Shown here: one piece after another, positions 9,245-17,571 of the stretch
Layout: the number at the start of each line of letters is the position of its first letter
Numbering within the stretch: the first letter of the stretch is position 1
Assembly: GCF_030128875.1 (NCBI RefSeq)
Contig: NZ_CP124620.1
Span: forward strand, 3,472,001 to 3,536,000
Reading direction: 5' to 3'
Source: Stenotrophomonas sp. BIO128-Bstrain
GTDB taxonomy: Bacteria; Pseudomonadota; Gammaproteobacteria; Xanthomonadales; Xanthomonadaceae
DNA: 64,000 nucleotides
Notes under the pieces: generated by a model
Told to the model about the DNA's origin: nothing
The model's database searches: none
The model's input: only the letters and a program-made list of their open reading frames with translations
Program-made: the position numbers and the translations under genes

Positions 9245-9350
9245 GCGGGAATAAAAAAGCCCGCTTGCAGCGAACTGCCAGCGGGCTCTGCTCCCTCCCC
9301 CACGTCGGGATGCAGGTCGATCTTCTAGGGTCGGCGGAGAACTTGCACGC
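9245..9350 (-). ncRNA. Possible small RNA or short transcript ending at an orphan terminator
   Basis: A strong terminator at 9253-9287 faces the minus direction, yet no protein gene on that strand lies between it and the plus-strand start at 9500. The 100 or so bases before it are non-coding in appearance and contain purine-rich GTGGGGGAGGGAG just before the terminator stem. This suggests a short RNA. I could not pick a convincing promoter, so the 5' end is a guess. It could instead be a transcription block protecting glnE. Confidence 0.35.
9253..9287 (-). terminator. Rho-independent terminator, minus strand, without an assigned gene
   Basis: On the minus strand an AGCCCGC...GCGGGCT stem is followed by a run of six T residues. 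It is oriented away from the CoA-transferase gene and towards glnE. No annotated gene ends here. Confidence 0.75.
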
Positions 9351-9499
9351 TGCACTGCAAAACAATACTTGCGGGTACAGAAGTGGGCGGCAAACCTGAA
9401 CAGGGAGGCGCGGATGTGAAAACGCCATCCCACCAAGGTAGAACCCCTGCCGCTGCATGGATCGCCGATAATGGGGATCCCCCCAGAAACGTTGTCGTC

Positions 9500-11014
9500 A
9501 TGTCTGTCGATCGCATTGCAAACGCGCGTCTCCGTGACCGCGTTGTCTCCGCTGAAGCTGCCGCCGCCCTGATCCAGCCGGGTGAAACCGTCGCCATGAG
9601 CGGCTTTACCGGTTCAGGCTACCCCAAGGCGGTGCCGGTCGCGCTGGCGCAGCGCATCGAGGCGGTGCACGCCCAGGGCCTGCCCTTCCAGATCAGTCTG
9701 ATGACCGGCGCCTCGACCGCGCCGGAACTGGATGGCGCGCTGGCCAAGGCCGATGGCATCGCGATGCGCATGCCGTTCCAGAGCGACCCGGATGCGCGCA
9801 ACCGCATCAACGAGGGCAAGCTGGATTACATCGACATCCACCTCAGCCATGTCGCCCAGCACGTGTGGTTCGGCTTCTATGGCGACATCGATACCGCAGT
9901 GATCGAGGTCTCGGCGATCCGCGAGGATGGCTCGCTGGTGCCCTCCACCTCGGTCGGCAACAACAAGACCTGGCTGGACCTGGCCAAGAAGGTGATCGTC
10001 GAGGTCAACGAATGGCAGCCGGCCGGCGTGGACGGCATGCATGACATCTACTACGGCACGGCGCTGCCGCCGCACCGCAAGCCGATCCCGCTGGTGCACG
10101 CCAACGACCGCATCGGCGAGACCGCACTGCGCTGCGACCCGGACAAGATCGTGGCGGTGGTGCGCACCAACGGCCCGGACCGCAACAGCCCGTTCAGCCC
10201 GATCGATACCACCAGCGAGCAGATCGCGCAGTACCTGATCGAGTTCCTCAAGCACGAAGTGGCCAAGGGCCGCCTGCCGGCCAACCTGCTGCCGCTGCAG
10301 AGCGGCGTGGGCAACATCCCGAACGCGGTGCTGGCCGGGCTGGCCAAGAGTGGCTTCCGCGATCTGAGCGCGTTCACCGAGGTGATCCAGGACGGCATGC
10401 TCGACTTGCTGCGCGATGGCGTGCTGAGCTATGCCTCGTGCACCGGCTTCGCGTTGAGCCCGCAGGCGAACGAGACCTTCAAGGAGCACATCGACTTCTA
10501 CCGCGAGCGCATCATCATGCGCACGCAGGAGATCTCGAACCACCCGGAGCTGGTGCGCCGCCTGGGCTGCATCGGCATGAACGGCATGATCGAGGCCGAC
10601 CTGTACGGCAACGTCAACTCGACCCACGTGATGGGCAGCCGCATCATGAACGGTATCGGCGGCTCGGGCGACTTCGCGCGCAACGGCTTCCTGTCCGCGT
10701 TCCTGAGCCCCTCGACGGCGAAGAACGGCAGCATCTCGGCGATCGTGCCGATGGTCAGCCACGTGGATCACACCGAGCACGATGTCTCGGTGATCGTCAC
10801 CGAACAGGGCCTGGCCGATCTGCGCGGGCTGACGCCGCGCAAGCGTGCGCGGGTGGTGATCGACAACTGCGCGCACCCGGATTTCCGCGATCAATTGAAC
10901 GATTACTTCGACCGCGCCAGCCGCGAGAGTTACGGCAAGCACACCCCGCATCTGCTGCCCGAAGCGCTGTCGTGGCACCAGCGCTGGCTCGATACCGGCA
11001 CGATGAAGGCGTGA
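9500..11014 (+). CDS. Class I acetyl-CoA hydrolase/succinate CoA-transferase
   Basis: The 504-residue enzyme belongs to the SpcC/AarC-type acetyl-CoA:succinate CoA-transferases, which move CoA between acetate and succinate. Family signatures are MSGFTGSGYPKAVP near the N-terminus, SGVGNIPNAVLAGL followed by FTEVIQDGMLDLL, and GGSGDFARNG towards the C-terminus. The Glu of FTEVIQD falls at residue 294, the position of the catalytic glutamyl-CoA residue in AarC. The frame is open to 9383, but the ATG at 9500 gives the family's length. A REP palindrome follows nine bases after the stop. Confidence 0.92.
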   Translation: MSVDRIANARLRDRVVSAEAAAALIQPGETVAMSGFTGSGYPKAVPVALAQRIEAVHAQGLPFQISLMTGASTAPELDGALAKADGIAMRMPFQSDPDARNRINEGKLDYIDIHLSHVAQHVWFGFYGDIDTAVIEVSAIREDGSLVPSTSVGNNKTWLDLAKKVIVEVNEWQPAGVDGMHDIYYGTALPPHRKPIPLVHANDRIGETALRCDPDKIVAVVRTNGPDRNSPFSPIDTTSEQIAQYLIEFLKHEVAKGRLPANLLPLQSGVGNIPNAVLAGLAKSGFRDLSAFTEVIQDGMLDLLRDGVLSYASCTGFALSPQANETFKEHIDFYRERIIMRTQEISNHPELVRRLGCIGMNGMIEADLYGNVNSTHVMGSRIMNGIGGSGDFARNGFLSAFLSPSTAKNGSISAIVPMVSHVDHTEHDVSVIVTEQGLADLRGLTPRKRARVVIDNCAHPDFRDQLNDYFDRASRESYGKHTPHLLPEALSWHQRWLDTGTMKA

Positions 11015-11022
11015 TGGTGCAC

Positions 11023-11048
11023 GGTACCGACCAATGGTCGGTACCTAC
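11023..11048 (-). repeat. REP palindrome (GTAGGTACCGACC class)
   Basis: On the minus strand it reads GTAGGTACCGACCATTGGTC and continues into GGTACC, a third hairpin type headed by GTAG. It lies nine bases after the CoA-transferase stop and may protect or terminate that transcript. Confidence 0.75.
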
Positions 11049-11051
11049 CGG

Positions 11052-11137
11052 GGCGTTCTGTTTCCGGGTCGCGATGTAGGGACCGCGGCGTTCTGTTTCC
11101 GGGTTGCGATGCACGGACCGCGGCGTTCTGTTTCCTG
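11052..11137 (+). repeat. 35-bp direct repeat, about 2.5 copies
   Basis: Units starting GGCGTTCTGTTTCCGGGT begin at 11052, 11087 and 11122. The third is cut short by the REP element at 11138. The first two differ at three or four positions. Non-coding. Confidence 0.85.
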
Positions 11138-11230
11138 GTAGTGCCGGCCGCTGGCCGGCTCCACGCATTACCGTCCGCAAGCCCGGATGCGCGTTTGGTA
11201 CATGAAGAGCCGGCCAGCGGCCGGCACTAC
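11138..11230. repeat. SMAG-type REP pair overlapping the hglS stop codon
   Basis: Inverted copies of GTAGTGCCGGCCGCTGGCCG begin at 11138 (plus) and 11230 (minus) with a 50-base spacer. The TAG of the right-hand copy's GTAG (positions 11229-11227 on the minus strand) is the stop codon of the 2-oxoadipate dioxygenase gene. Confidence 0.88.
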
Positions 11231-12600
11231 CGTACAGCGTTGCGAAGGCTCGCCAGCGACTCGGCCTGCAGCCGCTCGTAGATGGCGAACTCGTCCTCCA
11301 CCTTCATGCCCAGCGCCTGCTCGAAGGCATCGCGGTTGGCATGCGCGACATAAGCACGCTGTTCGTCGCCGCCCAGGTTGGACTGGAAGATGCCTGCGGC
11401 GCTGACCGGCAGGAAATCTTCGTAGACGATCGGATCGGCGCTGGCCAGGCCAGCGGCGATCAGCGCTTCGGCCGGCAGGTCGCCGACTGCGGCCGGGGTG
11501 GCGCGGCCAGCATCGGTCAGGGTGTACCGGTAGTAGCCCAGGCCTTCGCGGCGCAGGGTGTCGTGGTCATCCGGGAAGGCGCTGAATGCCGCCGCCAGAC
11601 GCGTCGGATAGTCCTGGCCGGTACTGCCGGCGCCGCCGCTGTCTCGCGCCTGTGCAAGCAACTGGTCATACAGCGCGCGGCCCTTGGGTGTCAGCGCGAG
11701 GCCGCGCTGTTCGATCTCACCGAAACGCGCGGTATGCGTGCCGGCGTCGCCTGCATCGCCAGAGGGGAACTGCACGGTTTCTTCCAGCGCCTTGAAGCTG
11801 GTCTGGCGCAGCAGGATCGGGCAGCGGCGCGGTGGCGGGCCTTCGATCACGGCCTTGGCATCGATGCCGCGTGCAAGCATGCCGGCCTGCGCAGCGTCGA
11901 TGTCCAGCGTACGCGGGGTCAGGTGGTTGATGTGCGGGCCGCGGAAGCTGACCACATCGGCGATCAGCCGGTGCGCGTCGTGCAGCGCGTGGTAGGTGGC
12001 CAGCGAAACCGTCGCATCGCCATGCCAGCGGAAAGTCTCCAGCGCTTCGATGACGAAGCGGCGCGCATCGGCTTCATCCAGGCCACCCTCGCGTTCTGCC
12101 TGTTCGATCAGGGCCAGCGCGGCATCGGTGAAGATCCGGCGCTGGGCGAGGATGGCAGCGGACTGCTCACGCAGCGCGACATTCTCGATCAGCTCCAGCC
12201 GCAGCAGCGAGGTGAACACGCGGAACGGGTTGCGCGCCAGCGCCTGCGCGGTGCGTGGGCGGAATGCGGTGGAATGCACCGGCACGCCGGCCACCGAGAG
12301 GTCGTAATACCCCACCGGGTACATGCCCATCAGCGCGAACAGGCGGCCCAACGTCGCCAGTTCCCCGGCAGTGCCGACCCGGATCGCGCCATGGCGCTCC
12401 TGGTCGAGGCGGGCGCGTTCGTCGGTGCGGTCCAGCTGTTCGGCCAGCGCCGGGTTGGCGGTCAGCACGGCGTCGTTGATCTCGGCCACCAGGTCGACCA
12501 GCGTGCCGTACAGCGGCACTTCGGTGCGGTACATGGTGGACATCGCCTGGGCGAACAGGCTGCGGATATCGTCGGGTGAAACGAAACGGTCGGCGCTCAT
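11227..12600 (-). CDS. hglS: 2-oxoadipate dioxygenase/decarboxylase (HglS/YdcJ family, DUF1338)
   Basis: The HglS family converts 2-oxoadipate to D-2-hydroxyglutarate in lysine catabolism with Fe(II), in the cytoplasm. The metal and substrate residues known for the Pseudomonas enzyme can be placed: RHGAIR gives His70 and Arg74, HINHLTPRT gives His226, and FGEIEQRG gives the third ligand Glu at about residue 295. At 457 residues the length is normal for the family. The stop codon TAG is supplied by a REP element (11227-11230), so the final residues may have been set by that insertion. No other lysine-degradation genes are adjacent. Confidence 0.9.
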   Translation of the reverse strand: MSADRFVSPDDIRSLFAQAMSTMYRTEVPLYGTLVDLVAEINDAVLTANPALAEQLDRTDERARLDQERHGAIRVGTAGELATLGRLFALMGMYPVGYYDLSVAGVPVHSTAFRPRTAQALARNPFRVFTSLLRLELIENVALREQSAAILAQRRIFTDAALALIEQAEREGGLDEADARRFVIEALETFRWHGDATVSLATYHALHDAHRLIADVVSFRGPHINHLTPRTLDIDAAQAGMLARGIDAKAVIEGPPPRRCPILLRQTSFKALEETVQFPSGDAGDAGTHTARFGEIEQRGLALTPKGRALYDQLLAQARDSGGAGSTGQDYPTRLAAAFSAFPDDHDTLRREGLGYYRYTLTDAGRATPAAVGDLPAEALIAAGLASADPIVYEDFLPVSAAGIFQSNLGGDEQRAYVAHANRDAFEQALGMKVEDEFAIYERLQAESLASLRNAVR

Positions 12601-12701
12601 TACGTACTCGGCAACGGATCACGGGGAGGGACAGCAGTCGGCCATTGTCGCCGAGGCGGTGGCGCGCGGCGATCTGCACAGCAGCAAAGGTGAGCGACAG
12701 G

Positions 12702-12724
12702 GTAGCGCCATGCCATGCGTGGCC
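12702..12724 (+). repeat. Decayed single REP unit (GTAGAGCCACGCC class)
   Basis: GTAGCGCCATGCCATGCGTG differs at two or three positions from the intact unit at 643. It is a solitary remnant just beyond the 3' end of the 12743-13294 gene. Confidence 0.5.
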
Positions 12725-12742
12725 GCGCGGTGCATCATCGCG

Positions 12743-13294
12743 TCAGCGCGTCGCTGCGGCCGGTTCCGGATTGGCCGCCGCACGCTGGCGCTGCTCGCGG
12801 TTGCCGAGCTGGCGCTGCAGCGTGGCATCAAGGGTTACCGGGCGATCCCAGTGATCGTGGCTGGCGACGATGGCATGGCGCAGCGCGCGCCAGTGCAGGT
12901 TGGTCGGCGTGACCGGAAGCTCGGCGACCACGGCTTCCCAGCGCTTGGCCTCGCCCTCCTCCGGCACCGCGCGCGACCATTGCTGCACGCTCTCGCGGCA
13001 GGAACGTTCGATCACGTGGGCCCAGAAACAGGCGAAGTAGATGTCGCCCGCCTGCCAGCCGTGGGTGTGCATCAGCGCGGCGATGTAGCCGCGCGAGACC
13101 ACGGCGTAGCGCGAGACTTCATCCAGGAAGCTATCCGGGTAGCGCTCGGCGTAGTGGTTGATGTCCTGCAGTTGGGTATCCACCCAGGCATCCCCGGTGT
13201 CCACCACGTAGGCGGCGGACTTCTCCGGGGTCTGCTCGGCCGCCGCCGCCCAGGGCAGCATCAACAGCAGCGCGAGCAGCCCGGCGCGCATCAT
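12743..13294 (-). CDS. Secreted hypothetical protein, 183 aa
   Basis: The product has a signal peptide (MMRAGLLALLLMLPWAAAAE) and then a mainly helical mature part rich in Trp, His and Glu (for example GYIAALMHTHGWQAGDIYFA). I do not recognise a domain. Its ATG overlaps the stop of the upstream HAD gene in the form ATGA (13291-13294), so the two are translationally coupled and share a transcript. Function unknown; likely periplasmic. Confidence 0.8.
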   Translation of the reverse strand: MMRAGLLALLLMLPWAAAAEQTPEKSAAYVVDTGDAWVDTQLQDINHYAERYPDSFLDEVSRYAVVSRGYIAALMHTHGWQAGDIYFACFWAHVIERSCRESVQQWSRAVPEEGEAKRWEAVVAELPVTPTNLHWRALRHAIVASHDHWDRPVTLDATLQRQLGNREQRQRAAANPEPAAATR

Positions 13295-14043
13295 CCGGCC
13301 TGCGCCGCCTTGGCTTCGATGGTGCGCAGCGCCTGCGGCCACTCGAAGGCGGTCGGTGCATCGACCATGCGCGGCTCATCGTCGGCGACGCCATGCTGGG
13401 TTTCGTGCGCCCAGGTCACCGCGTACGGGGTGTGGATGCCCCAGCCGCCCAGGGTGATCACCGGCTCGATGTCCGAGCGCAGCGAATTGCCGACCATCAC
13501 GAAGCGCTCGATCGGCAGATCGAACTCCTCCAGCACGCGGGCGTAGGTTTCCGGGTCTTTCTCGGAGACGATCTCGATGCGCGGGAACAGGTCGCGCAGG
13601 TTGGCCAGCTTGATCTTGGCCTCCTGGTGGAACAGGTCGCCCTTGGTGATCAGCACGACCGGGTAGTCGCGGGCGATCTCGGTGACCGACTCGCGGACGC
13701 CATCGATCAGCTCCACCGGGTGGCGCAGGGTGTCATGGCCGATGTCGAGCATCTGCTGCAGGTCGCGGGCGCTGATGGTCTGGTTGGTGATCTCGATGGC
13801 CGCTTCGACCATCGACAGCGTCATGCCCTTCACCCCATAGCCGAACACGCCGAGATTGCGCTGCTGCACTTCCAGCAGGTGGCGCGCGGTCTGGGTGTCG
13901 TGCACGTCGATATAGCGCGACAGGATGTCGAGGTAGTCCTGCTCGGCCTTGCGGTAGTAATCCTCGCTCTTCCACAGCGTGTCATCACCGTCAAAACCAA
14001 CCAGGCCGATAGCGCCTTGCGGCGTGGGCAGGGAAGTCATCAT
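13291..14043 (-). CDS. HAD superfamily hydrolase
   Basis: About 250 residues with the three HAD motifs: GFDGDDTLW at the N-terminus (nucleophile and acid Asp residues), LITKGDL in the middle (motif II/III region with the Lys) and MVGNSLRSDIEP towards the C-terminus. This is the predicted phosphatase branch of the family; the substrate is not predictable. The start was set at the double ATG at 14043, just before the conserved motif; an in-frame extension to 14079 is possible. The downstream secreted protein overlaps by four bases. Confidence 0.88.
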   Translation of the reverse strand: MMTSLPTPQGAIGLVGFDGDDTLWKSEDYYRKAEQDYLDILSRYIDVHDTQTARHLLEVQQRNLGVFGYGVKGMTLSMVEAAIEITNQTISARDLQQMLDIGHDTLRHPVELIDGVRESVTEIARDYPVVLITKGDLFHQEAKIKLANLRDLFPRIEIVSEKDPETYARVLEEFDLPIERFVMVGNSLRSDIEPVITLGGWGIHTPYAVTWAHETQHGVADDEPRMVDAPTAFEWPQALRTIEAKAAQAG

Positions 14044-14096
14044 CGGCCAAGGATACCAACAGCGGCGCAGCGGCCCCACCCCGGCGGCGCATAAAG

Positions 14097-14120
14097 AAAG
14101 GGCGGCCGAAGCCGCCCTTT
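14097..14120 (-). terminator. Rho-independent terminator of the EF-hand gene
   Basis: AAAGGGCGGC-CGAA-GCCGCCCTTT, 33 bases past the stop of the EF-hand gene and followed on the minus strand by a T-rich CTTTCTTTAT. It separates that transcript from the HAD gene. Confidence 0.75.
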
Positions 14121-14152
14121 CCCCCTCACTGCGCTACCGGTGTCCCCGGTCC

Positions 14153-14569
14153 TTACCTGCTCTGCTGGGCGCCCGTATCTGCGGCCTTGCCCTGCTGGGC
14201 AGCCACGTACGCCTTGTATTCATCCGGCGAGAGCTCGCCGTCCTTGTTGGTGTCGGCCTGGTCGAACACCTGGGCAAGACCCGCGTTCACCTGTGCCTCG
14301 GCCTTGCTGATGGTGCCGTTGCCGTCGGTATCAACGCTGGCCCAGGTCTGGCCACCGCCTCCGTTGGCCTGCGCGGAGGCCTGCGCTGCGGCGTTGGCAG
14401 CGGTATCTGCTGCGTCGCCGGCCTGCGCCGCCGCCTGCTGTGCCTGGGCGGCCTGATTCTGGGCCTGCGCGGCACTGTGCTGCGCCGACTGGGCCATCGC
14501 CGGAATGGCCAGCACACTGCCTGCGGCGACGATCAGGGCGATCAGGGGCTTGCGGATGCGAGTAGTCAT
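14153..14569 (-). CDS. Secreted EF-hand calcium-binding protein
   Basis: The 138-residue protein has a signal peptide ending AIPAMAQ, then an Ala/Gln-rich low-complexity stretch (about residues 25-70), then two EF-hand loops: DTDGNGTISKAE and DTNKDGELSPDE. Both loops carry the acidic residues at positions 1, 3, 5 and 12 needed for Ca2+. Such small periplasmic EF-hand proteins are common in xanthomonads; a role in calcium buffering or sensing is inferred only. The start at 14569 was chosen because a GGAG sequence precedes it and the signal peptide begins there. Confidence 0.85.
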   Translation of the reverse strand: MTTRIRKPLIALIVAAGSVLAIPAMAQSAQHSAAQAQNQAAQAQQAAAQAGDAADTAANAAAQASAQANGGGGQTWASVDTDGNGTISKAEAQVNAGLAQVFDQADTNKDGELSPDEYKAYVAAQQGKAADTGAQQSR

Positions 14570-14789
14570 TGGGGTGGTCTCCTTGGTTATGTGTTGCGCG
14601 GCCTGTTGTTTCCGCACGGCCCCACACTGCCACCCCGTTTGTGAATCGATATTGCCCCTTGATCGCACTGCGCACGCCGCCTTAACCACCTCCCCGAACG
14701 CGTGCATTACCGCAGTGGTTAGCCGCAGGTGAGCAGTTGGTAACACAGGCATTCAACGGCGGCGGATTTAACCGGATGCGAACGCAATC

Positions 14790-15167
14790 TCACGCGGCGT
14801 TGCTGTTTTTTTCGGCTGAGCGGGAACTGAACAAAAGCCACCCCAGTGCGACACCGCCGATCGCGCCGGCCACTTCGAGCACCACGCGTGAGCCCAGCTC
14901 GTTCGGATCGTGGATGCTGGCCAGGAACAACCGGGCGTACAGCGGCGACTCCAGCCGCATCATGCCCATGTAGAACAGGTTCCACGCATCGATGCCGGCC
15001 GAGGCCACGACCGCGATCACGCAGGCCCAGCCGATCGCGTGCCCATCGGTCCACCCGGCCCAGCGGCACAGTCGATGCCACAGCGCATACACCAGCAGCC
15101 CGACCAGCAGCGCGATCAGGCCCGCTTCCAGCGTTCCCAGCAATCCAAAATGCAGCGGCAGGTTCAT
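14790..15167 (-). CDS. Small inner-membrane hypothetical protein, 125 aa
   Basis: The protein has three hydrophobic segments (about residues 8-30, 44-62 and 95-113) and a short Ser/Arg/Asn-rich cytoplasmic tail. Between the second and third segments is a conserved-looking soluble loop with FYMGMMRLESPLYARLF. No family recognised. The ATG at 15167 is 44 bases beyond the stop of the VanX-like gene on the same strand. Confidence 0.75.
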   Translation of the reverse strand: MNLPLHFGLLGTLEAGLIALLVGLLVYALWHRLCRWAGWTDGHAIGWACVIAVVASAGIDAWNLFYMGMMRLESPLYARLFLASIHDPNELGSRVVLEVAGAIGGVALGWLLFSSRSAEKNSNAA

Positions 15168-15210
15168 CGTGGTCCGATCAGGCGGTCAGCGCACAGTGTA
15201 GCGGTGCGCC

Positions 15211-15945
15211 TCAGCGGACCGGCACGTCGTAGGCGGTGGTCGGCGCCGGCTCGGGCTGCAGGGTGAAGTGCCACCACTCCATCGGGTAGTTGGCGAAGCC
15301 GCGCCGGGCCATCGCCTGGCGCAGCTGCTGGCGGTGGCGGCGCTGCACCTCACTGATCTCCGGCGCATCGGTATGCGCACGCGGGCCGAAGAAATCGAAG
15401 TCGGTGCCCATGTCCATGGGGGCGCAGGGACCCGTGCGGCAATCGAGCAAGGTCAGGTCCACGGTGGCGGCGCGGCTGTGGCCGGAAGTCTCGGCGATGT
15501 AACCGCCCAGCAGGGCCGGCTTGTCGATGTCCGGATACTGCAGGGCCTTGCGCGACTGCTCGTGCGGGTCGTGCGCCCAGGCGACGAAGGCCTTCACCGC
15601 GTGGGCCGGGCGGTAGCAATCAAAGAGGCGCAGCGCGAAGCCTTCGGCGCGCAGGTCGGCCTCCACCTGGGCCAGCGCGGTGGCCGCCGGGGCGACCAAA
15701 TAGCACTTGGGCGCGTCATAGCCGGGCACGCGCCGGCCGGTGAAGTTGTCCACGCCGGCGTAGCGGATGTCCTGCTCGATTGCCGGTGCCAGTGTGCGGA
15801 TATCGACCAGCCCGGCCTCGGCCACGTCGCGGGCCGGCAAGACGGTGACCGCCGCCGCCGCGTGGGCACTGCCTGCCAGCAGCGCCAACAGCAGCGTGCT
15901 ACGGGCAATCGCCGACGCGGGAGAAGTGCAGGTCCTGGTAGTCAT
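15211..15945 (-). CDS. D-alanyl-D-alanine dipeptidase, VanX/DdpX type (peptidase M15D)
   Basis: The 244-residue protein has a signal peptide (cleavage near SAHA-AAA), placing it in the periplasm. The zinc site is intact: SGHSRAATVD gives His156 and Asp163, and MEWWHF gives the general base Glu223 and His226; FDCYRP carries the conserved Arg (112). M15D enzymes split D-Ala-D-Ala or related murein dipeptides. It overlaps the upstream serine hydrolase gene by 47 bases (15899-15945), so the two are co-transcribed. There is no vanH/vanA ligase nearby, so a role in murein peptide breakdown is more likely than vancomycin resistance. Confidence 0.9.
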   Translation of the reverse strand: MTTRTCTSPASAIARSTLLLALLAGSAHAAAAVTVLPARDVAEAGLVDIRTLAPAIEQDIRYAGVDNFTGRRVPGYDAPKCYLVAPAATALAQVEADLRAEGFALRLFDCYRPAHAVKAFVAWAHDPHEQSRKALQYPDIDKPALLGGYIAETSGHSRAATVDLTLLDCRTGPCAPMDMGTDFDFFGPRAHTDAPEISEVQRRHRQQLRQAMARRGFANYPMEWWHFTLQPEPAPTTAYDVPVR

Positions 15946-17476
15946 AACTGAAGTCGATCTCCGGATCGATCGCGGCCAAGGTCAAGGTGGGCGGCGCACC
16001 CGGCTGCAGTTGCAACCAGGGCTCGGCATCGGCCCCGAGCGTATCCCACTGCACCAGCCAGCGCTCCCCGAGCTGCATGACCTGGCCACGCAGCCTCGGC
16101 GACTTGGCCACGCTGAAGCGCAGCGTGCCCTGCTGCGGGCAGAGCAGGGCCTCGCCCAGCCACGGGTCGCGGTAGCGGCCCTGCGCGGCCGCCGTGGTGC
16201 GAAGCGGGGCCGGACGACGCGCACGGGTATCCGGGCGCACCTGCCCGGCCTCGCGGCGCCCGGCGCGCTCCTGCTCGAGCAGAGCCAGATAGTGGTCCAC
16301 ATCTGCGCCGTCATCCGGCGCGGTGTAGTGCTTCAACGCCGCCTGCATCAGCGCGGTGCGTGCATCTTCGGCGTCGCTGTTGATCAGGATCACCACACCC
16401 ACCTTGCGGTCCGGCAGCAGCGCGAGTGAGGAGTACATGCCCGACAGCGTGCCGGTATGGGCCACCTTCCACTGCCCGTCCATGTCCGACAGGCGCCACC
16501 CATAGCCATAGGCGGAGACGTGCGCGTCGTCCCAGCGGCGCTGCCGCTCGCCCAGTGGCATCGGCATGTGCGCGGTCCACAGCGCGTGGCGCTGCACCGC
16601 GCCCAGCCACCCGGGTACGCGCGCGGGATCGAGCAGCACCTGCATCCAGCGGGTCATGTCGTGCAGGCTGCAACGGATGCCGCCGGCGGCCATCGAAGTC
16701 AGATCGGGACTGAGGTCGCCATCGGCACCGCGCACCACGCTGCGACCGTCCTTCCGTGTATGCGGCTGGGCAACATTGCCGACCGCCGTGACCGACCACG
16801 CGCCGACCTGGCAGCGATCCATCCCCAACGGCACGAAGACCTCCTCGCGCAGCAGTTGATCGTAGGGCTTGCCGCCGGCGGCAGCAGCGACTTCACCCGC
16901 CACCACATACATCAGGTTGTCGTAGGCATAGCCGCTGCGGAAGCTGGTGACCGGCTTGAGGTGGGCCAGCCCGGCGATGATGTCCTGCCGGGTAAAGCGG
17001 TTCGGCTCGGGCCACAGCATCAGATCGCCCGCCCCCAGGCCCAGGCCGCTGTTGTGGATCAGCAGGTCGCGCACCTGCATCTGCTGCGTCACCCACGGGT
17101 CATGCATGCGGAACTGCGGCAGGTACTTGATGACCGGGTCGTCCCAGCGCAGGAGACCGCGGTCGACCAGCCGGGCCAGCAGCGCGGCGGTCATCGCCTT
17201 GCTGTTGGAGGCGATCTTGAACAGGGTGTCCGGGTTGATGGCCTCGCCCTGCCCGGCCTGGCGCTCACCACGGGTGCCGGTGAAGACAACTTCCCCGTCT
17301 TCGACCACGGCCATGGCGATGCCGGGCAGGTGTTCATGGGTGACAGCCTGATCGAGCAGCCGATTGAACGTGTCGGCCGGATCGGCTGCCCATGCGCTGG
17401 GCGCGATGGCCAGGGTGCAGGACAGGCCAAGCGTGAGAAGGCGGGATGGGATACACGGTGAGGTGCGTGACTGCAT
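15899..17476 (-). CDS. Serine hydrolase of the beta-lactamase/class C PBP fold
   Basis: The 525-residue secreted protein has a signal peptide ending APSAWA and a penicillin-binding/beta-lactamase domain (about 35-370). The catalytic set is visible: SNSK (Ser90-x-x-Lys93), YDN in SGYAYDNLMY as the Tyr motif, and HTG in KVAHTGTLSG. A C-terminal beta-rich domain of about 120 residues follows, as in peptide-cleaving members such as D-aminopeptidases and EstB-like esterases. Start chosen at 17476, where GAGGGACTCC gives proper ribosome-binding spacing; 17491 is the next upstream ATG. Neighbours suggest a murein-peptide substrate. It is not one of the known Stenotrophomonas beta-lactamases L1 or L2. 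Confidence 0.88.
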   Translation of the reverse strand: MQSRTSPCIPSRLLTLGLSCTLAIAPSAWAADPADTFNRLLDQAVTHEHLPGIAMAVVEDGEVVFTGTRGERQAGQGEAINPDTLFKIASNSKAMTAALLARLVDRGLLRWDDPVIKYLPQFRMHDPWVTQQMQVRDLLIHNSGLGLGAGDLMLWPEPNRFTRQDIIAGLAHLKPVTSFRSGYAYDNLMYVVAGEVAAAAGGKPYDQLLREEVFVPLGMDRCQVGAWSVTAVGNVAQPHTRKDGRSVVRGADGDLSPDLTSMAAGGIRCSLHDMTRWMQVLLDPARVPGWLGAVQRHALWTAHMPMPLGERQRRWDDAHVSAYGYGWRLSDMDGQWKVAHTGTLSGMYSSLALLPDRKVGVVILINSDAEDARTALMQAALKHYTAPDDGADVDHYLALLEQERAGRREAGQVRPDTRARRPAPLRTTAAAQGRYRDPWLGEALLCPQQGTLRFSVAKSPRLRGQVMQLGERWLVQWDTLGADAEPWLQLQPGAPPTLTLAAIDPEIDFSYDYQDLHFSRVGDCP

Positions 17477-17526
17477 GGAGTCCCTCGTCATGACCGGAGC
17501 GCGTGCAACCGAAGCCGCCCGTGGAA

Positions 17527-17557
17527 GGCAGGTGCCGACCCACTGTCGGCACCTGCC
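17527..17557. repeat. Perfect 13-bp inverted repeat between two genes
   Basis: GGCAGGTGCCGAC and its exact complement flank a five-base loop. It lies between the TonB-receptor stop (17572) and the serine hydrolase start. It resembles the GTAGGTACCGACC hairpin at 11023 without the GTAG head. With no T-run it is more likely an RNA-stabilising or processing hairpin than a terminator. Confidence 0.7.
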
Positions 17558-17571
17558 ACGTACGCGCCGGA

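Noticed and set aside
15211..15945. Vancomycin resistance gene (VanX)
   Set aside because: No ligase or dehydrogenase partner is nearby, the protein is exported, and Gram-negative bacteria are not the setting for this resistance; murein peptide breakdown fits better.
15899..17476. Class C beta-lactamase resistance gene
   Set aside because: The fold and motifs are shared by many D-amino-acid peptidases and esterases; the length, extra C-terminal domain and gene neighbours argue against an AmpC-type enzyme.
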